A DNA stretch of 64,000 nt from Ascarosepion bandense (GCA_037127315.1 JBBBDQ010000330.1:6331501-6395500), one strand, 5' to 3'; positions 11,201-22,254 are shown, counted from the first letter of the stretch. The notes: a model not told the origin generated them from the letters alone. Program-made: numbers and translations.

Positions 11201-11500
11201 CAGTCAGTTAAGTGCCATACGTGATACACGCTTGGGCGATCATGTCTCAAAAGAGACATGACTGACTAGGCAGAAGATTATCCCGCAGTAGGTTGCCATT
11301 GCTTTCTGCAGTAGATTGGTTGCCGACCAAAGCTATAGAACCCAATCTGTCCTGTTATTTAACCCATAACTGGAAGGAATAGACTGATTAATACCCTTCC
11401 CAAGAGTATTTGCACGTAAGTGACTGCAATGAATTCAGCTGGAATTTGAACTCGGCTCCCCGATATCCAAGCTGATATCCAATGCACCACAACACACATC
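11201..11500 (-). mobile_element. SINE A, complete, with 8-bp target duplication
   Basis: CATATAGT at 11193-11200 and 11501-11508 bounds exactly 300 bp, which fixes the family's ends: a GATGTG... head and ...CACTTAACTGACTG tail. The host is a SINE C. A further similar stretch (TTAGCAAT...CTTGC.AATTAG) lies outside each repeat, so the duplication may be longer and partly decayed. Confidence 0.88.
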
Positions 11501-11508
11501 CATATAGT

Positions 11509-11800
11509 CTTAGCAATAAAAGGCTTGCTAATTAGCTCATAGCAGAGGGAGAAGAGGTGGGTTCATATACTTCTCGAAGGTATTTGCACATAAGTGAATA
11601 TAGCAAACCCAACAGGAATTCGAACTCGACTCTGATTAACAATTCTGAGCCATTATCAGTTACATTATCCACACATCATTGTTCACCTGGTATTCACAAA
11701 TGATCACTCATCTATTTACTGATCAGGTTAATGTTGCTTAACTCTGATGATTGGATGGGAACTGGTTTTTTGACATGTGACTGTAAGCAAGAAGTTTAAC
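11509..11800 (-). mobile_element. SINE C head, right of SINE A insertion
   Basis: It has the tRNA-like complement (GGAATTCGAACTCGACTCTG) and a decayed 5S-like complement (CCTGGTATTCACAAATGATC...GTTGCTTAACTCTGATGATT). Confidence 0.68.
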
Positions 11801-11944
11801 TTATTGTTTACATTGTTTCCAGTGGTTGGGCCTGTCGCGGTGTCTAATGGGTAAATACATGCTGGAGGATATCAAACTTCAGGTCTGTGTTATACATGCA
11901 GGTGACCATTATTTGCATGAAGGCAGTGCCAACTCTTATCAGTG

Positions 11945-12369
11945 AAACCTCTAGAGTGTGATTTAGACTAAACTATTGCCCGGTTCACACTCCACCCACG
12001 TCTATTGAACAGGTGAAGAGGCTCATCCCTTGTTACCTGTTTAGGATGTGGTTTTTGGCTTTCTCTTTTCCAATCTTTTCACTCTTACGCCAGAATTTGT
12101 CCTTGCATTGAATACCATATATGGCAGGGTACTGTTGCTATTCCTCTCGAGTTTCTCAAATCCAAAGAAGAATCTGCAATGTATCTGATTCTGATTTGCC
12201 ATCTAGACTTCAGTCACTTTCTCACTATATTGACGTGGCTTCCTTCTGTATTTTCTAAAAATATTTTTATGGCAACTGCTCTGATGAGCAAATTCTTTTT
12301 TCCTCGGTGCCCCGACCATATGAATTTAATCATACTACTAGATTGGCATCTAAGTCCTATCTCTTTTAG
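11945..12369 (+). mobile_element. CR1/jockey-like LINE fragment, left of SINE B insertion
   Basis: ACTATTGCCCGGTTCACACT...TGTTTAGGATGTGG recurs in reverse at 17.96-18.06 kb. ACTAGATTGG near 12340 recurs at 13.14, 41.85 and 46.08 kb. It breaks at CTTTTAG (12363-12369), which is repeated at 12867. Confidence 0.5.
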
Positions 12370-12866
12370 GTTTACGGCCTATCATGTTGAATACACTGAT
12401 TCTCGCTCGATCACCAAAGTTAAGCAACGTTGAGCCTGGTCAGTACTTAGATGGGTGAACGCTTGGGAATACCAGGTGCTGTAAGCATATAGTGATGGAT
12501 GTGTGTTGTGGTGCAGTGGATATCGGCTTGGAAAGAGAAATCGGTGAGCCGAGTTCGAATTCCAGTTGAATATCCTGCATTCACTTAAGTACTGGTACCC
12601 TTGGGAAAGGTATTAATCCATCCCTTCCCTCCAGTTATGGGTTAAATAACAAAGATAGGACTTGTGGGCCCTGCCCTTAAAAACAAATCCCAATGAATCC
12701 TGATACTCAAAAAGAAAAAAAGTATTACTAGACACAAAAACTTATATAAACAACAATAAATTGTTAAAAGCAAAAGGTATTACCAGCAATAAAGTTTAGT
12801 TGACAATAAATGACCCGCCAAGGTTGATTTGCCATAAAAACAAAACAACCAACCAAACAACCTACC
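12370..12866 (+). mobile_element. SINE B (5S rRNA + tRNA chimera) inside a CR1-like LINE
   Basis: It is bounded by CTTTTAG at 12363-12369 and 12867-12873. The 5S-like head (GATCACCAAAGTTAAGCAAC, TACTTAGATGGGTGAACGC) spans about 12370-12485. The tRNA-like module follows from about 12497 and the tail ends in AACCAACCAAACAACC. Confidence 0.87.
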
Positions 12867-13137
12867 CTTTTAGCATTGAAATAGTTAAATGTAACTACCA
12901 TTTCTTCTCAAACAGTTTCTTTTCTCACACTTCCTGTCTGTGGAACTCCCTTTCATTTACTTGCTTCCCTGATAGCCACAATGTCCAAAAATTTAAATGT
13001 GATATCAATTGTCATCTATCTTCCTGAATCCTGTTCATCTTTTATCTTTTCTTAAATGCCCACTGTACTCGGTCTTTTCTCTCACTGTGGTGGTCTTATC
13101 TTGCTTGTGGCGGAATGATTGGGAAAAAAGTGCATTT
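12867..13137 (+). mobile_element. CR1/jockey-like LINE 3' end, right of SINE B insertion
   Basis: The frame contains NSFFSHTSCLWNSLSFTCFP and FKCDIN: the (S)FFxRTxRLWNSLP...FKxxxN C-terminus typical of CR1/jockey/L2-type LINE proteins. It ends CTTGCTTGTGGCGGAATGATTGGG plus A's, the 3' end common to about ten copies here. Confidence 0.65.
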
Positions 13138-13450
13138 AAGTGCATTACTAGATTGGTGGCAAGGTCTTGCTATTTTACAGTTGAAACTTAGCTACAGGAA
13201 ATTAAGTTCTATGCTAACAGTTTCTTCTCTTATACTTTTTGCTTGTGGGAATCTCTTCCAGCTTTTTTTTGTCCAACCACTTTGACATTGAGCCTCAAAA
13301 ATTTAAATGCAATCATTGTCTTCTGTCTGCTGATACCCATTCGTTTATTGTCCACTCTCCTTAATGTTTTTTTTTACTCAGGTTCTTTCACATTTAGTAA
13401 CCTGTTGCATCTCAGTGGCTTTATTGCCTTGCTTTGGAATTTCTTTTTAA
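13138..13450 (+). mobile_element. CR1/jockey-like LINE 3' end
   Basis: It starts ACTAGATTGGTGGCAAGGTC and contains the NSFFSYTFCLWESLPAFF-like C-terminus. It ends GCCTTGCTTTGGAATTTCTTTTTAATC. It sits directly behind the previous copy in the same orientation. Confidence 0.6.
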
Positions 13451-14230
13451 TCATTTCTCTCAAACTAGTCTTAATTCTTCTCAAATGACAAAGAAACTCA
13501 CAAATACGTGGGTGTTTTAACAGACTTTAACATCCAATGAAATGTGTGAGAAAATAAGTATCCTGACCTTAGTACAGACTGAGATGATTCAAATGAAATA
13601 AATTTTACCAAAATAAAATTTTGATAAATGCATCTTTATAAAAACAGATTTTACATTTTGATCTTTTCCATTAGTCAGACACATTTATAGAATGAAGACT
13701 AAGCAATTTATTGGACAGTTAAGTAGTGGCAAAGCGGAGTGGTGGGAGGGGGATCAGTTGATGATGGTATTTATGTCCAATGAGTCCTGGTCTTTGTGGG
13801 TCAAGAGGCTTAATGATAACATCTTCAGGTTGAATAAAACCACTTGTACAAATAGCTGAGAACATTAAAAGAAATACTTTATGGGTGTGATGAGTAAGTA
13901 GTAAGGGAGAAAGGGAAACAATGACAGACCCCTCATTTAAATAAGCGGTAAAGAAAATGCAAATATCAAATTGCCTTTCTTAATAAAAATCCACTGAAAC
14001 TTTTGAAAACTATTTTTTTTTTTTTTTTTTTTTTTAAATGATACTTTGACTGGATTTCAACTCTCAGAATGTAAGTTCTTTAAATAATATCAGCTGTCAA
14101 CAATAGTCCTTTATTACCAGCAGGAGTTATGGCTCTTGTTTTGTACAGATATATAATTGTTGTTGCTGTTTCCATTAAGCTGTAAAAAAAAAAAAAAAAA
14201 TTATTCAATTAGTCAATACTTTATCATTTT
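13451..14230. other. no recognisable gene
   Basis: T-runs at about 14013-14036 and A-runs at about 14183-14200 suggest retroposon tails, but the bodies are not identifiable. Confidence 0.4.
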
Positions 14231-14479
14231 CAGTCAGTCAAGTGCAGTACATCAGACACACTTCGGTAATCATGTTTCAAAAAAGATATAACTAACTAGG
14301 CAGAAGATTTTCCCACAGTAGGTTGCCATTAATTTCTGTGGGAGATTAGTTGCCAACTAAGGCTATAGAACCCAATCTGTCCTGCTATTCAATCCATAGC
14401 TAGAGGGAGGAGAGATGGATTAATGCCTTTTCTAAGGGTATTTGTGTGTTCTCATTCCGAGCCAATGTCCATTATACCA
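14231..14479 (-). mobile_element. SINE A, head truncated
   Basis: It starts CAGTCAGTCAAGTGCAG and is cut at TCCATTATACCA by the T tract of a CR1-like LINE tail. Confidence 0.72.
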
Positions 14480-14835
14480 AATTTTTTTTTTTTTTTTTGT
14501 TTCACCCCAAACAAGGCAATACTGCCACTGATGCGCAGGGGGCTACATAAGAGAGTAGAAGTTTAGGCAGGAGGAGAGTGAAGAGAAAGACGAACACAGT
14601 TACAGGGGGTGTCAGAGAAAGAGCAAGAGAAGGATAGGAACACAGGTGTGAAGACAGTTGCAAAGGTGGAGAGAAAGGAAAAGAACAAGAGACAGGAGTC
14701 AAGTGGGTAAGAGATGGGAATTGACATTGCATTTAAATTCCTGGAGGTTGTAGCCATTTTCTTGCACTTCGCGCCTGTGGAACTCCCTTCCATCATTATC
14801 AGTACACTTGCTTCATTAAAAATGATCGACAAAGT
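14480..14835 (-). mobile_element. CR1/jockey-like LINE 3' end
   Basis: The + strand starts with T18 (the A tail) at 14481-14498, then TTTCACCCCAAACAAGGC, and ends near the CGCGCCTGTGGAACTCCCTT block (complement of ...GNSLP). It lies against the broken end of a SINE A, so it probably inserted into it. Confidence 0.65.
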
Positions 14836-14859
14836 ACTTAGTTTTTTGGGGGTTTTTTC

Positions 14860-15180
14860 TATGTGAAGAGGAGATTTCTTTTCTGTGTGCCATGTCTTTA
14901 CAGGTTATCACTCTTCACAACTTCCTGTCCTTTGTAGTTCTTAATAAATTTTGTCTTTTTGTTATCTCTCCTAAACTCTGATTAGCTTTCCATTTAAGTT
15001 CATTAGGTAAGTTATATTGTGTTTTCCTTGCTCTTGTTTTCAATATATCCTGTGAGTATCAAATTCTCCAAGCACTATTTCCCCATTATGTACTCAAAAA
15101 TTTCCAAGTATTTTTTCTTGATGTTAAGTATAAGTGTCCTTTCTCTAAGTTTTCATTGTTATTCATGTAAATACTTGTAA
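14860..15180 (-). mobile_element. RTE-like LINE 3' end, strongly decayed
   Basis: On the minus strand it follows the same order as the 10-kb copy (ESERELKFLG-like, IMGK-like, KLWR-like, VKTW-like blocks), with many indels. Confidence 0.5.
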
Positions 15181-15404
15181 AAGCAAAAATCATTCATGTA
15201 TAATTGAAGCCCTTTTCATAAAAACAAAACCTCACATTACCACAATGTACTGGTGGCTATATTTGGAAATTAGTATGTCTATACCATTTCAGTAAATTAT
15301 TAGTCATTTACAATAGCACAAGGAAAATCTTTCAGAATGGCTTCTAGATTAGCCAAAAACACTAGTAACAAACAATAATTTAGATAATTCTGACATGCAA
15401 GGGA

Positions 15405-15725
15405 TGTAAAACCAAGTGTCTTCTCATCAAACCTATTACAGTGAGGTGATTCTGAGAGAATTAGAAATCCTATTTGGATTTATTATTGCTAGCCACAACA
15501 TGAGACATGCAGATGGTACAGTGTTGATAGCAAACATAGAAAGGAAATTAAAGGAACTCCGACAGAAGGTAGTGAAGAAAAACAAGAAAGGACTAGATAT
15601 CAATTGCAAGAAGGCTATTTGTTTTGCTAAAAATCATACACTAACATGCCAATTATAAATTAGAGATACCAAAATAAAATGAGTACAACAATTTAAATAT
15701 CCGGGAAGTGTTTTAACAAGAAAGT
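15405..15725 (+). pseudogene. RTE-like LINE reverse transcriptase, 5' piece
   Basis: One frame reads YSEVILRELEILFGFII, then NMRHADGTVLIANIERKLKEL: the YADD catalytic box decayed to HADG. VQQFKYPGSVLTR follows (FKYLGS-type motif) at 15690-15725. The same element resumes near 16335, so it is split by a ~600-bp insertion. Confidence 0.72.
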
Positions 15726-16334
15726 ATTACGTTATCTAACAAAAAGTAAGATCGTACCCTGCTTTGATAAACGGAAGTGATCTTCAGGAGTTCCAGTCTT
15801 GAAATGACAAAACACACTACCACGCAAATGGCTCCACGCATCACTTCTGTCTACTTGATCACTGAAGCATGACCGCTGAATCAATTTAGCGGCCAATTGC
15901 AAAATCTCCCGTGGGACAAAAAGGGACTGCTCGTCGAGCCACTCCAAAAACATAAAAAGGGGAAGAAATGAAAATCAGGCAGTCTTCCTCCTTCACCCGC
16001 TAAGGGAGATTCATGCTGCTGCTATCAACAGACTTTCGACGCCCTACCACGACGCTTCAAATCTAAGTTAAGTGTATCATTCTGTTGTGATATTACTTAT
16101 AATCACTTGTATGAACTCCTTGAACTACGTTTGTTGATATATTGCTGTAAACTGTATTAATTTGTATGAACTCTTAAACTTCTTCGTCTCCCACTTGTTA
16201 CTGCCTTCGTCGTTCGAACACCGAAGAGAAATAAATATTTTATGTGTATATTTCTCGCAAAGAATTGTCATTATATTTCATTGCCGAGTTGTCTGAATCT
16301 GTTTTGCAACCATACGTATTTCACTCTGTTCAGA
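15726..16334. mobile_element. insertion of different composition inside the LINE (possible solo LTR)
   Basis: About 600 bp of more balanced base composition separates two parts of one RTE-like LINE. The right part has an LTR-like look: GAGAAATAAATATTTT at 16225-16240 as a polyadenylation signal, followed by ~95 nt ending TCTGTTCA. AACAAAA(A)GT occurs near both edges (15739 and 16339) as a possible target duplication. The left part has an open minus-strand frame (about 15732-15953) containing FLEWLDEQSLFVPREILQLA, which I cannot assign. Boundaries are uncertain. Confidence 0.45.
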
Positions 16335-16860
16335 TATATAACAAAAGTGTGACATTGAAATTCAAGTGTATTGGGATAGCGAAATATGTCTTTGAAAAGC
16401 TAAACACAGTATTAAGAAACAAGAAAATTTCATTAAAAATGAAAAAAAAAAAAGCCCTGTACTGAATTGTTACATAATAGCAGTCCTATATAGTAGTGAA
16501 TGCTGTATATCCTCATTAAAGATGAAGAAGAGATTTAAAACAGCAGAAATGTGGTTCTATAGAAGATGGCTGAGAACACAATAGATCAATCATGAGTAGT
16601 GATGAAATTTTAGAGAAAGGACATTTATACCTAACATCGGGAATAGATAGTTGAAGTTTTGAGGGCATATAATGAAGAAAAAGGGGCTTGGAGAATTTGA
16701 TACTCACAGTACATTGAAGGCAAGAAGAACAATGGAAAATAATGCATAACCTACCTAATGAACTTGCATAAATGGATGGCTAATCAAGGTTTAGGAGATT
16801 GGAGAGAGTGATGACCTGAAAGAACATGACATTTAGGAATGTCCACAAAAGAATTCTCTT
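16335..16860 (+). pseudogene. RTE-like LINE, 3' piece
   Basis: It continues the RT-connection region: GIAKYVFEKLNTVLRNKK, then a frame change, CYIIAVLYSSECC, MKKRFKTAEMWFYRRWLRT, and finally an EKGLGEFDT-type tail. The motif order matches other copies at 6.0, 10.3 and 56.7 kb. Confidence 0.7.
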
Positions 16861-17289
16861 GTTCACAAACAAGAAAAATACAATGAAAAAAATTAACTAC
16901 CTTGTCAATCATTTTTAATGAAACATATATACTAGTAACACTGATAAAAAAAAAAAAATTGAAATGGTGTCAAATCTTAGTTAATATGAGGATGCTGAAT
17001 CTGAAAGTGACTTTACTTTTGGTGTTAACTACCATTTTTGCTGTACAGAAATGCATCATCCTTAGTGGGGGGGCATTTTTCATTTGTTTTCTGTATATAT
17101 GCCAATACTTCTCAGTAAAATCATAGAAACCTCTCAATTCATATTTAAATCAATTGGTCTGATTATTGAGAAATCTGATTTTTTCCAATAACAATCAGAC
17201 CCTAACTTTTTAAAAATAACACAATTAAATATACCAAGACCAACAAGTATTTTCATCAAATCATTTAATAAACTGACAGCAGAAATAAA

Positions 17290-17530
17290 ACCTTCATGAA
17301 ATCTTTGATAAAAATTTTCTTTCTTGATTGTCTGTCATGTTCAATGTTATTTGATACTCTTTTGATACTCCAGCAGTAATCAGCCATTCATTCATTTGTC
17401 TCACCATTCCTGGTAGTACTCTTTTATTGTTTTGATATGCTGATAGAACCATTCTCTTTGCTCATGACTCACATCACTGCAATTATCCAAAAATTTATCG
17501 AGATGGCTATGTAAAAAATGAACTTTATCA
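17290..17530 (-). pseudogene. HSHLD-type dispersed protein pseudogene
   Basis: The minus strand reads KVHFLHSHLDKFLDNCSDVS, HEQREWFYQHIKTIKEYYQE, a stop, then a frame-shifted ADYCW-like and NIEHDRQSRKK-like end. This resembles a protein segment (HSHLDxFPxNxGDxSxEQGERFHQDI...YQG) found in many dispersed copies in invertebrate genomes. From memory I link it to mobile-element-borne open frames; its function is unknown to me. Stops and frameshifts make this copy inactive. Confidence 0.6.
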
Positions 17531-17554
17531 GTAATATGCTAATATGAGTAATAA

Positions 17555-17880
17555 AGTGTATTTATCAGTTAATTTGAATTTTGACAATAAATTGGAAAAT
17601 TTTTTTAAATTTTTGACTCAAAAACCTTTTTTTTTTTTTAAATAAAAATAGTTTATTTCAGACAGCTGACAGAAATTGCTTGGCCTACCTGAAAATTGAT
17701 GACTTTCGACGACCTAAATGTTGTAAATTAATCATTTTTTTCTGAAAATGAGCAATTTCAGTATAGCAAAAACTGTAGCTAACCATGAAAATCTGAGGTC
17801 ATTTTCCAAATCAGCACCATCAAATTAGCTAAAAAATGTGTTTTGTTTCTTAGCACCAAAAATTCTGCTGACCAGTGTAA
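17555..17880. repeat. AT-rich repeat next to the HSHLD pseudogene
   Basis: It shares style and words (CCAAAAATTCTGC, GCACCAAAAATT) with the AT-rich repeat at 28.1-28.45 and 54.5-54.98 kb in opposite orientation. It may be the upstream part of the same element as the pseudogene. Confidence 0.35.
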
Positions 17881-18066
17881 TTTTTTTTTTTTTTAATCAT
17901 ATCACCCTGAGCAAGGCGGTAACACCACTGATGTGCAGGGGGCTACATAAGAGTGAATAGATTGGAAAAGAGAAAGCTGGAAACCACATCCTAAACAGGG
18001 AACAAGGGATGAGCCTCTACACCTGTTCAATAGATGTGGGTGGAGTGTGAACTGGGCGATAGTTTG
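17881..18066 (-). mobile_element. CR1-like LINE tail, variant upstream part
   Basis: After a T16 tract comes CACCCTGAGCAAGGCGGTAA...CTACATAAGAG. It is then joined to the AAACCACATCCTAAACAGGG...ACTGGGCGATAGT segment also found at 11.96-12.09 kb. It is a different subfamily, or a SINE sharing the LINE tail. Confidence 0.55.
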
Positions 18067-18194
18067 GTCTATCTACTCCAATTAAAATGCACTGAGTAAA
18101 TATTTGTGTGTGTGTGTGTGTGTGTTTTTTTACAGCATACTGAGCTTTTGCTCATTTAAAAACCAGAAAATAATTTAGCATTGTAGATTTTGAA

Positions 18195-18355
18195 GATTCA
18201 AATTATGATGCTAATTAATCCATATGTGGAAGGAAGAAGTGGATTCATACCATTCTTAAGTGTATTTACATATAAATGAATACAAAAAACTCAATTTGAA
18301 CTGGAATTCCAATTCTTATTTGTTATTCATTATGCCATCCATGTGTTCAAGTTTA
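18195..18355 (-). mobile_element. SINE C fragment
   Basis: AATTAATCCATATGTGGAAGG, ATTCATACCATTCTTAAGTG and TTATGCCATCCATGTGTTCA match the middle and tRNA-like complement of SINE C. Confidence 0.5.
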
Positions 18356-18359
18356 CAGT

Positions 18360-19740
18360 ATGTGGTTTGCTAAATTTATCCCCAAGTGTAAAAAGAAAAA
18401 ATAAAACAAAAATGATCATGTGCTGAAAGAATAGGTAGAGGTAAGATAAAAAGATGCTAATGAATGTATCAGCAAAACCTTGACAATTGAATTATATGCA
18501 ATTTGACTCTCTTAACATTTAGCAATGGGAACCTCATGTTTACAAAAAAAAGGATATTATGTCTGCGTTTTTCCCTCTGCTTTTACTTGCATTTTAGCAT
18601 TCCATTTGAAGAGTTGGCACACAAAACAGCAACCCAATAACAAATTGTTTGTCAAAATGTTCCTGTCTCTAAATATAATTAGAAAAAAAAAGTTTCTGTT
18701 CACAATACTAAACAAAACCCTTTCATGTATGGCTCTCAAATTTATTGGACCCAAGGGAAAGTTTTAACATGAAAAATCCTTTGTTTATCCAGGCAAACCA
18801 AATTCATGAGATTAGATAATCAAACTTCAAAGCTAACTTAGTAAAGAACCAATTTGTTTCTTACATTTGTTATACATATATATACTAGTTTGTGGTTCCT
18901 CATTTTGTTTCTTGATTATTATTATCACATGATGATGATATGAGTCATTAATAGCCACTATAAAATTAACTGGTATTATAATATGAAATTAATAATACAA
19001 CTAATAATTATAATTTGGTATTAATTAGGTTTCACACACCAACAAAATTGGCATAAGTTCATTGTTTATGAAGTGTTTGGAAATTATTATCTTTGATTAT
19101 AATAAATGACTTCTTTTTTTGACTTCTCTTCTGGAGCCCTCTTCACTGATAGCACTAGTCAACATTTTTCTTTATTTTACCCAAATGTTGTTGAGCAATG
19201 AGCACACGTTTCTGTGCTATTTTTTAACACTGATTCTGAAAATCAACTCTATTTTGCCCCATCATATCAGGTTTTTTTTTCCGTACACGTAATAAATCCA
19301 TAGAAAAATGAAGTATTTCTAAGTCAGAATAGACAAAAACTGCTGAAAATATATTTAGAAGGTTTATTAGGATGCTTTTCCTTGTATGATAAGTTAATTG
19401 AACATAAACTAAAATGTTTCAAGTGTCTTACATTACTGTTCTGGCACTTCACAGTGAAATTAAACATTTTGGATCAAAAAAAGCATCATCTGTACCAAGA
19501 AAACCTGAGGTGATGGGACAAAACGGACTTGATTTTCAGAATAGAAGTTACAAAATAGCCCAGAAACATGTAATCGAGCCAAGATATTTGCTAGATTATG
19601 AGTGAAGAGAACTCTAAAATAGAAATAATTTCAATCGAAGAACAATGGGTGTTGTTGCAAAACTATCGGGAAAGGCCAGAGCATCTACTTAAAAGCAAAG
19701 ATTGAACTATTACATGCATTTATTTCTCTGTATGTCTGTA
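18360..19740. other. no recognisable gene
   Basis: Overlapping short frames on both strands at 18.5-18.77 kb and one at 19.41-19.6 kb have no motif, signal peptide or splice support. Confidence 0.4.
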
Positions 19741-19744
19741 AGGT

Positions 19745-20055
19745 TCTTATACGATAACCCATTGTTACTTAACATCAAACTTAGTCAGTACTTAGGTGAC
19801 TGCTTGGTAGTATCAGGAACCGTGAGCTTGGATGGGCAGGTAGTGTAATGAATAACAGCTTAGAATTTTACATACCCTCCAATACACTTAGGGAAAAGTA
19901 TGAATATACCTATTCTCTCCCTAGATATGGATTAATTAGTCTTACTATTATCTCCAATAAATTTTTACAATCTAAAAATAGTGTCTTGTTTCAAGTAAGC
20001 TGCAAAAGGTTGACAATAAAAGAAATAAATCCATCAATGTCTGTAGATCTTGGGC
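19745..20055 (+). mobile_element. SINE C, decayed
   Basis: GTCAGTACTTAGGTGACTGC, GGTAGTGTAATGAATAACAG and GTAAGCTGCAAAAGGTTGAC blocks appear in SINE C order. Confidence 0.6.
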
Positions 20056-20179
20056 ATTAACAGAATTACAGTGAAAAATCCAAGCACGAGAAATTAGATG
20101 CTATACAATCTTCTCTCCTACATCGTGTCATGCACTGTATCATTTTTCATGCAATCTATCAGCTAAGAGCTAAACAACC

Positions 20180-20525
20180 TGCCTGTTCTTCTTTTATGTG
20201 GCATAGGTGATCATGGCCCTCCATGATTTTCTTTTCATTGTTGCTCTTAATATATTTTGTCCTGTTATTTCTCCCAATCCCTGCTCTGCCATCCATTTGT
20301 TTAAGCCTATCAAGTATGTCATGTGCTGTTTTCCCTTGTCTCTCTTTTCCTCTCTCTACCTTGTGAGTATCATATTATCCAAGCCCTCCTTCCTCATTGT
20401 GTGTCTTAGAAATTTCAGCTGTCTTTTTCTGATGTTAAGTATAAGTTTCCTTTTCATTTCCATTCTCTCTAAAACTGCGTTATCACTCACATGGTCCATG
20501 GTATCCTCAGCATCCTTCTATAGAC
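20180..20525 (-). mobile_element. RTE-like LINE 3' end
   Basis: The minus strand carries the WFYRRMLRIPWT-like, RQLKFLRHTMRKEGLDN-like and KQMDGRAGIGRNNR-like blocks of the same LINE family. It directly abuts a second LINE of opposite orientation at 20526. Confidence 0.6.
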
Positions 20526-20529
20526 AATA

Positions 20530-20800
20530 GTCAAGGGAAAGTGGAGATGGTATGGCCATGTCATAAAAATTCACAATCTTTCCACTGTCATCCTACTGGC
20601 TATCACCTTTAAGCAAAAGAAAACAGAGGCATCAAAAATGGGCTGGCAATCTCTCTGAGTGGACTGGAAGATCATTCATACAGCCTCAGATGTTAGCACA
20701 AAACTGAGACATATGAAGGATGCTGGTCAAGTGCTCATCTGTGCATCAACCTTCTGACCTCATCTGGTCTTGGGGCTGATGATAAAACTACAACAAATAG
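20530..20800 (+). mobile_element. LINE 3' end, second type (GHV...W.DN.SEWT tail)
   Basis: It reads KWRWYGHVIKIHNLSTVILL, then MGWQSL*VDW, then a tail ending in a TGATGA-rich stretch. It matches the copies at 51.2-51.6 kb. Confidence 0.55.
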
Positions 20801-21650
20801 AAGACTACATTTGAATGGCATCTGCTCATTGATGTTTTGTTGTCCACTTAATAAGGCATTATGTATGTCACTCAAAAATGCAGGATATGAATTAATTGTA
20901 AAATGTAAAAAAGATTAAACATAACCAATGAAGTAAAAGAAAAACTGCTTAAAAGTACAAAATATACACTTCTGTATTTAAAAAAAAAAATTGTTTCTTC
21001 TGCTGTGGCCAGGTATTGAACTCACAAGATCACAATGCACACTGGATAAAAGCATTGATTGAAGTAATCCAAAAGATTGATTTGACCGAAAACATTCATT
21101 ACTTGGCAACTGCAGAGGAAACAAAAAAAAAACTTAGAGTTACTAAAGGGAATTAACTGAAACTGAGATATCCAAAAAAGGCATTGCATGTGGAATTAAA
21201 ACAATCTACCTCCTGTGGACTAAAGGATTTGGTTAGAAATTTCAACATATATTACCTGAAGAAGTCTGGAACAGTATTACAAGAAAGATCTTTTTTCCCA
21301 GCCTCTTTAGCAATGGATAATTTGAATTTTAGTTAAGGTCTGGGAGTGAAACTTAGTCTCAACTGATATTTCATTGTAGTTTTCCTCAAAGTTAAAATTT
21401 TCAAAGTTACATGTTATTAATTCTGAATTTTAGATGACTTGAATGATCTTGGTAATATATTTTATTAAAAAAAAAAACCCTCAAAAACTACATAATTTAA
21501 ATTTGCATAATGGAGTTGATGATCACACAGTACACAAGCTCACACAGTGGCATATCACATGAGTGTTCTGTTCAGGAAGATAGCCATTGGTCAGTTGTCA
21601 AGGCTATACAATCATTTCTCAAAATGTTCAAACTGGCTGGATAATTAAAA
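20801..21650. other. no gene; a tRNA-like SINE scrap
   Basis: GTGGCCAGGTATTGAACTCAC at about 21006-21026 is the complement of a B-box (GAGTTCAATACC), similar to 42,405. ACCTGAAGAAGTCTGG near 21253 matches the repeat at 44.5 kb. Confidence 0.4.
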
Positions 21651-21652
21651 TG

Positions 21653-21934
21653 GATGTGTGTTGTGGTGCAGTGAATATCGACTCGGAATGACAAATCGGG
21701 GAGCCGAGTTGAATTCCTTGCATTCACTTATGCACAAATGCCCTTGGGAAAGGTATTAATCCATCACTTCTCTCTAGTTATAGGTTAAATAATAGAACAG
21801 ACTGGGTTCTATACCCTTGGCTGGCAATCAGTCTACCACAGAAAGCAATGACAAGATAATCTTCTGCTCAGTCAGTCATGTTTCTTTTGAGACATGATCG
21901 CCCAAAGCATGTATCACATATGGCAAGTAACTGA
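21653..21934 (+). mobile_element. SINE A
   Basis: GATGTGTGTTGTGGTGCAGT head, AGCCGAGTTGAATTCC box, ATGGCAAGTAACTGA end, with a small internal deletion in the GGCAACCTACTGCG block. Confidence 0.82.
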
Positions 21935-22254
21935 ATTATAAATACTTTGTTAATCTTCACGAGTTGTTCCTCTTGGACACTCTCTTATATAGGAAGGTAC
22001 AATATTACATCTTTAACTTGGAACCCAAGTAGAGAATGAAGCAGTTCAAATAAATCATTTTCTCTCTGTCACTTGTCAGAGTTCGGTCATTCAAATTTAT
22101 ATACTTGTTTCCATCGTAAATATGTAACTGAACCCCTAGTTGAAAAAAAATCCTGTCTAAAAGAATGAATTCATCAACATATACATTTCTTTTTGTTTCG
22201 TTTTGCTGATGCTCTTGTCCAACAACATTTTGGGTCAAGTGGTCACAATTCTTT

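Noticed and set aside
12370..12490. Functional 5S rRNA gene
   Set aside because: The 5S-like part is diverged, lacks a T-run terminator at its 3' end and is always followed by the tRNA-like SINE module, with target duplications around the whole unit.
14502..14832. Minus-strand frames rich in Ser/Leu/Pro
   Set aside because: They lie in the 3' end and untranslated tail of a CR1-like LINE; only the short RLWNSLP-type block is truly coding.
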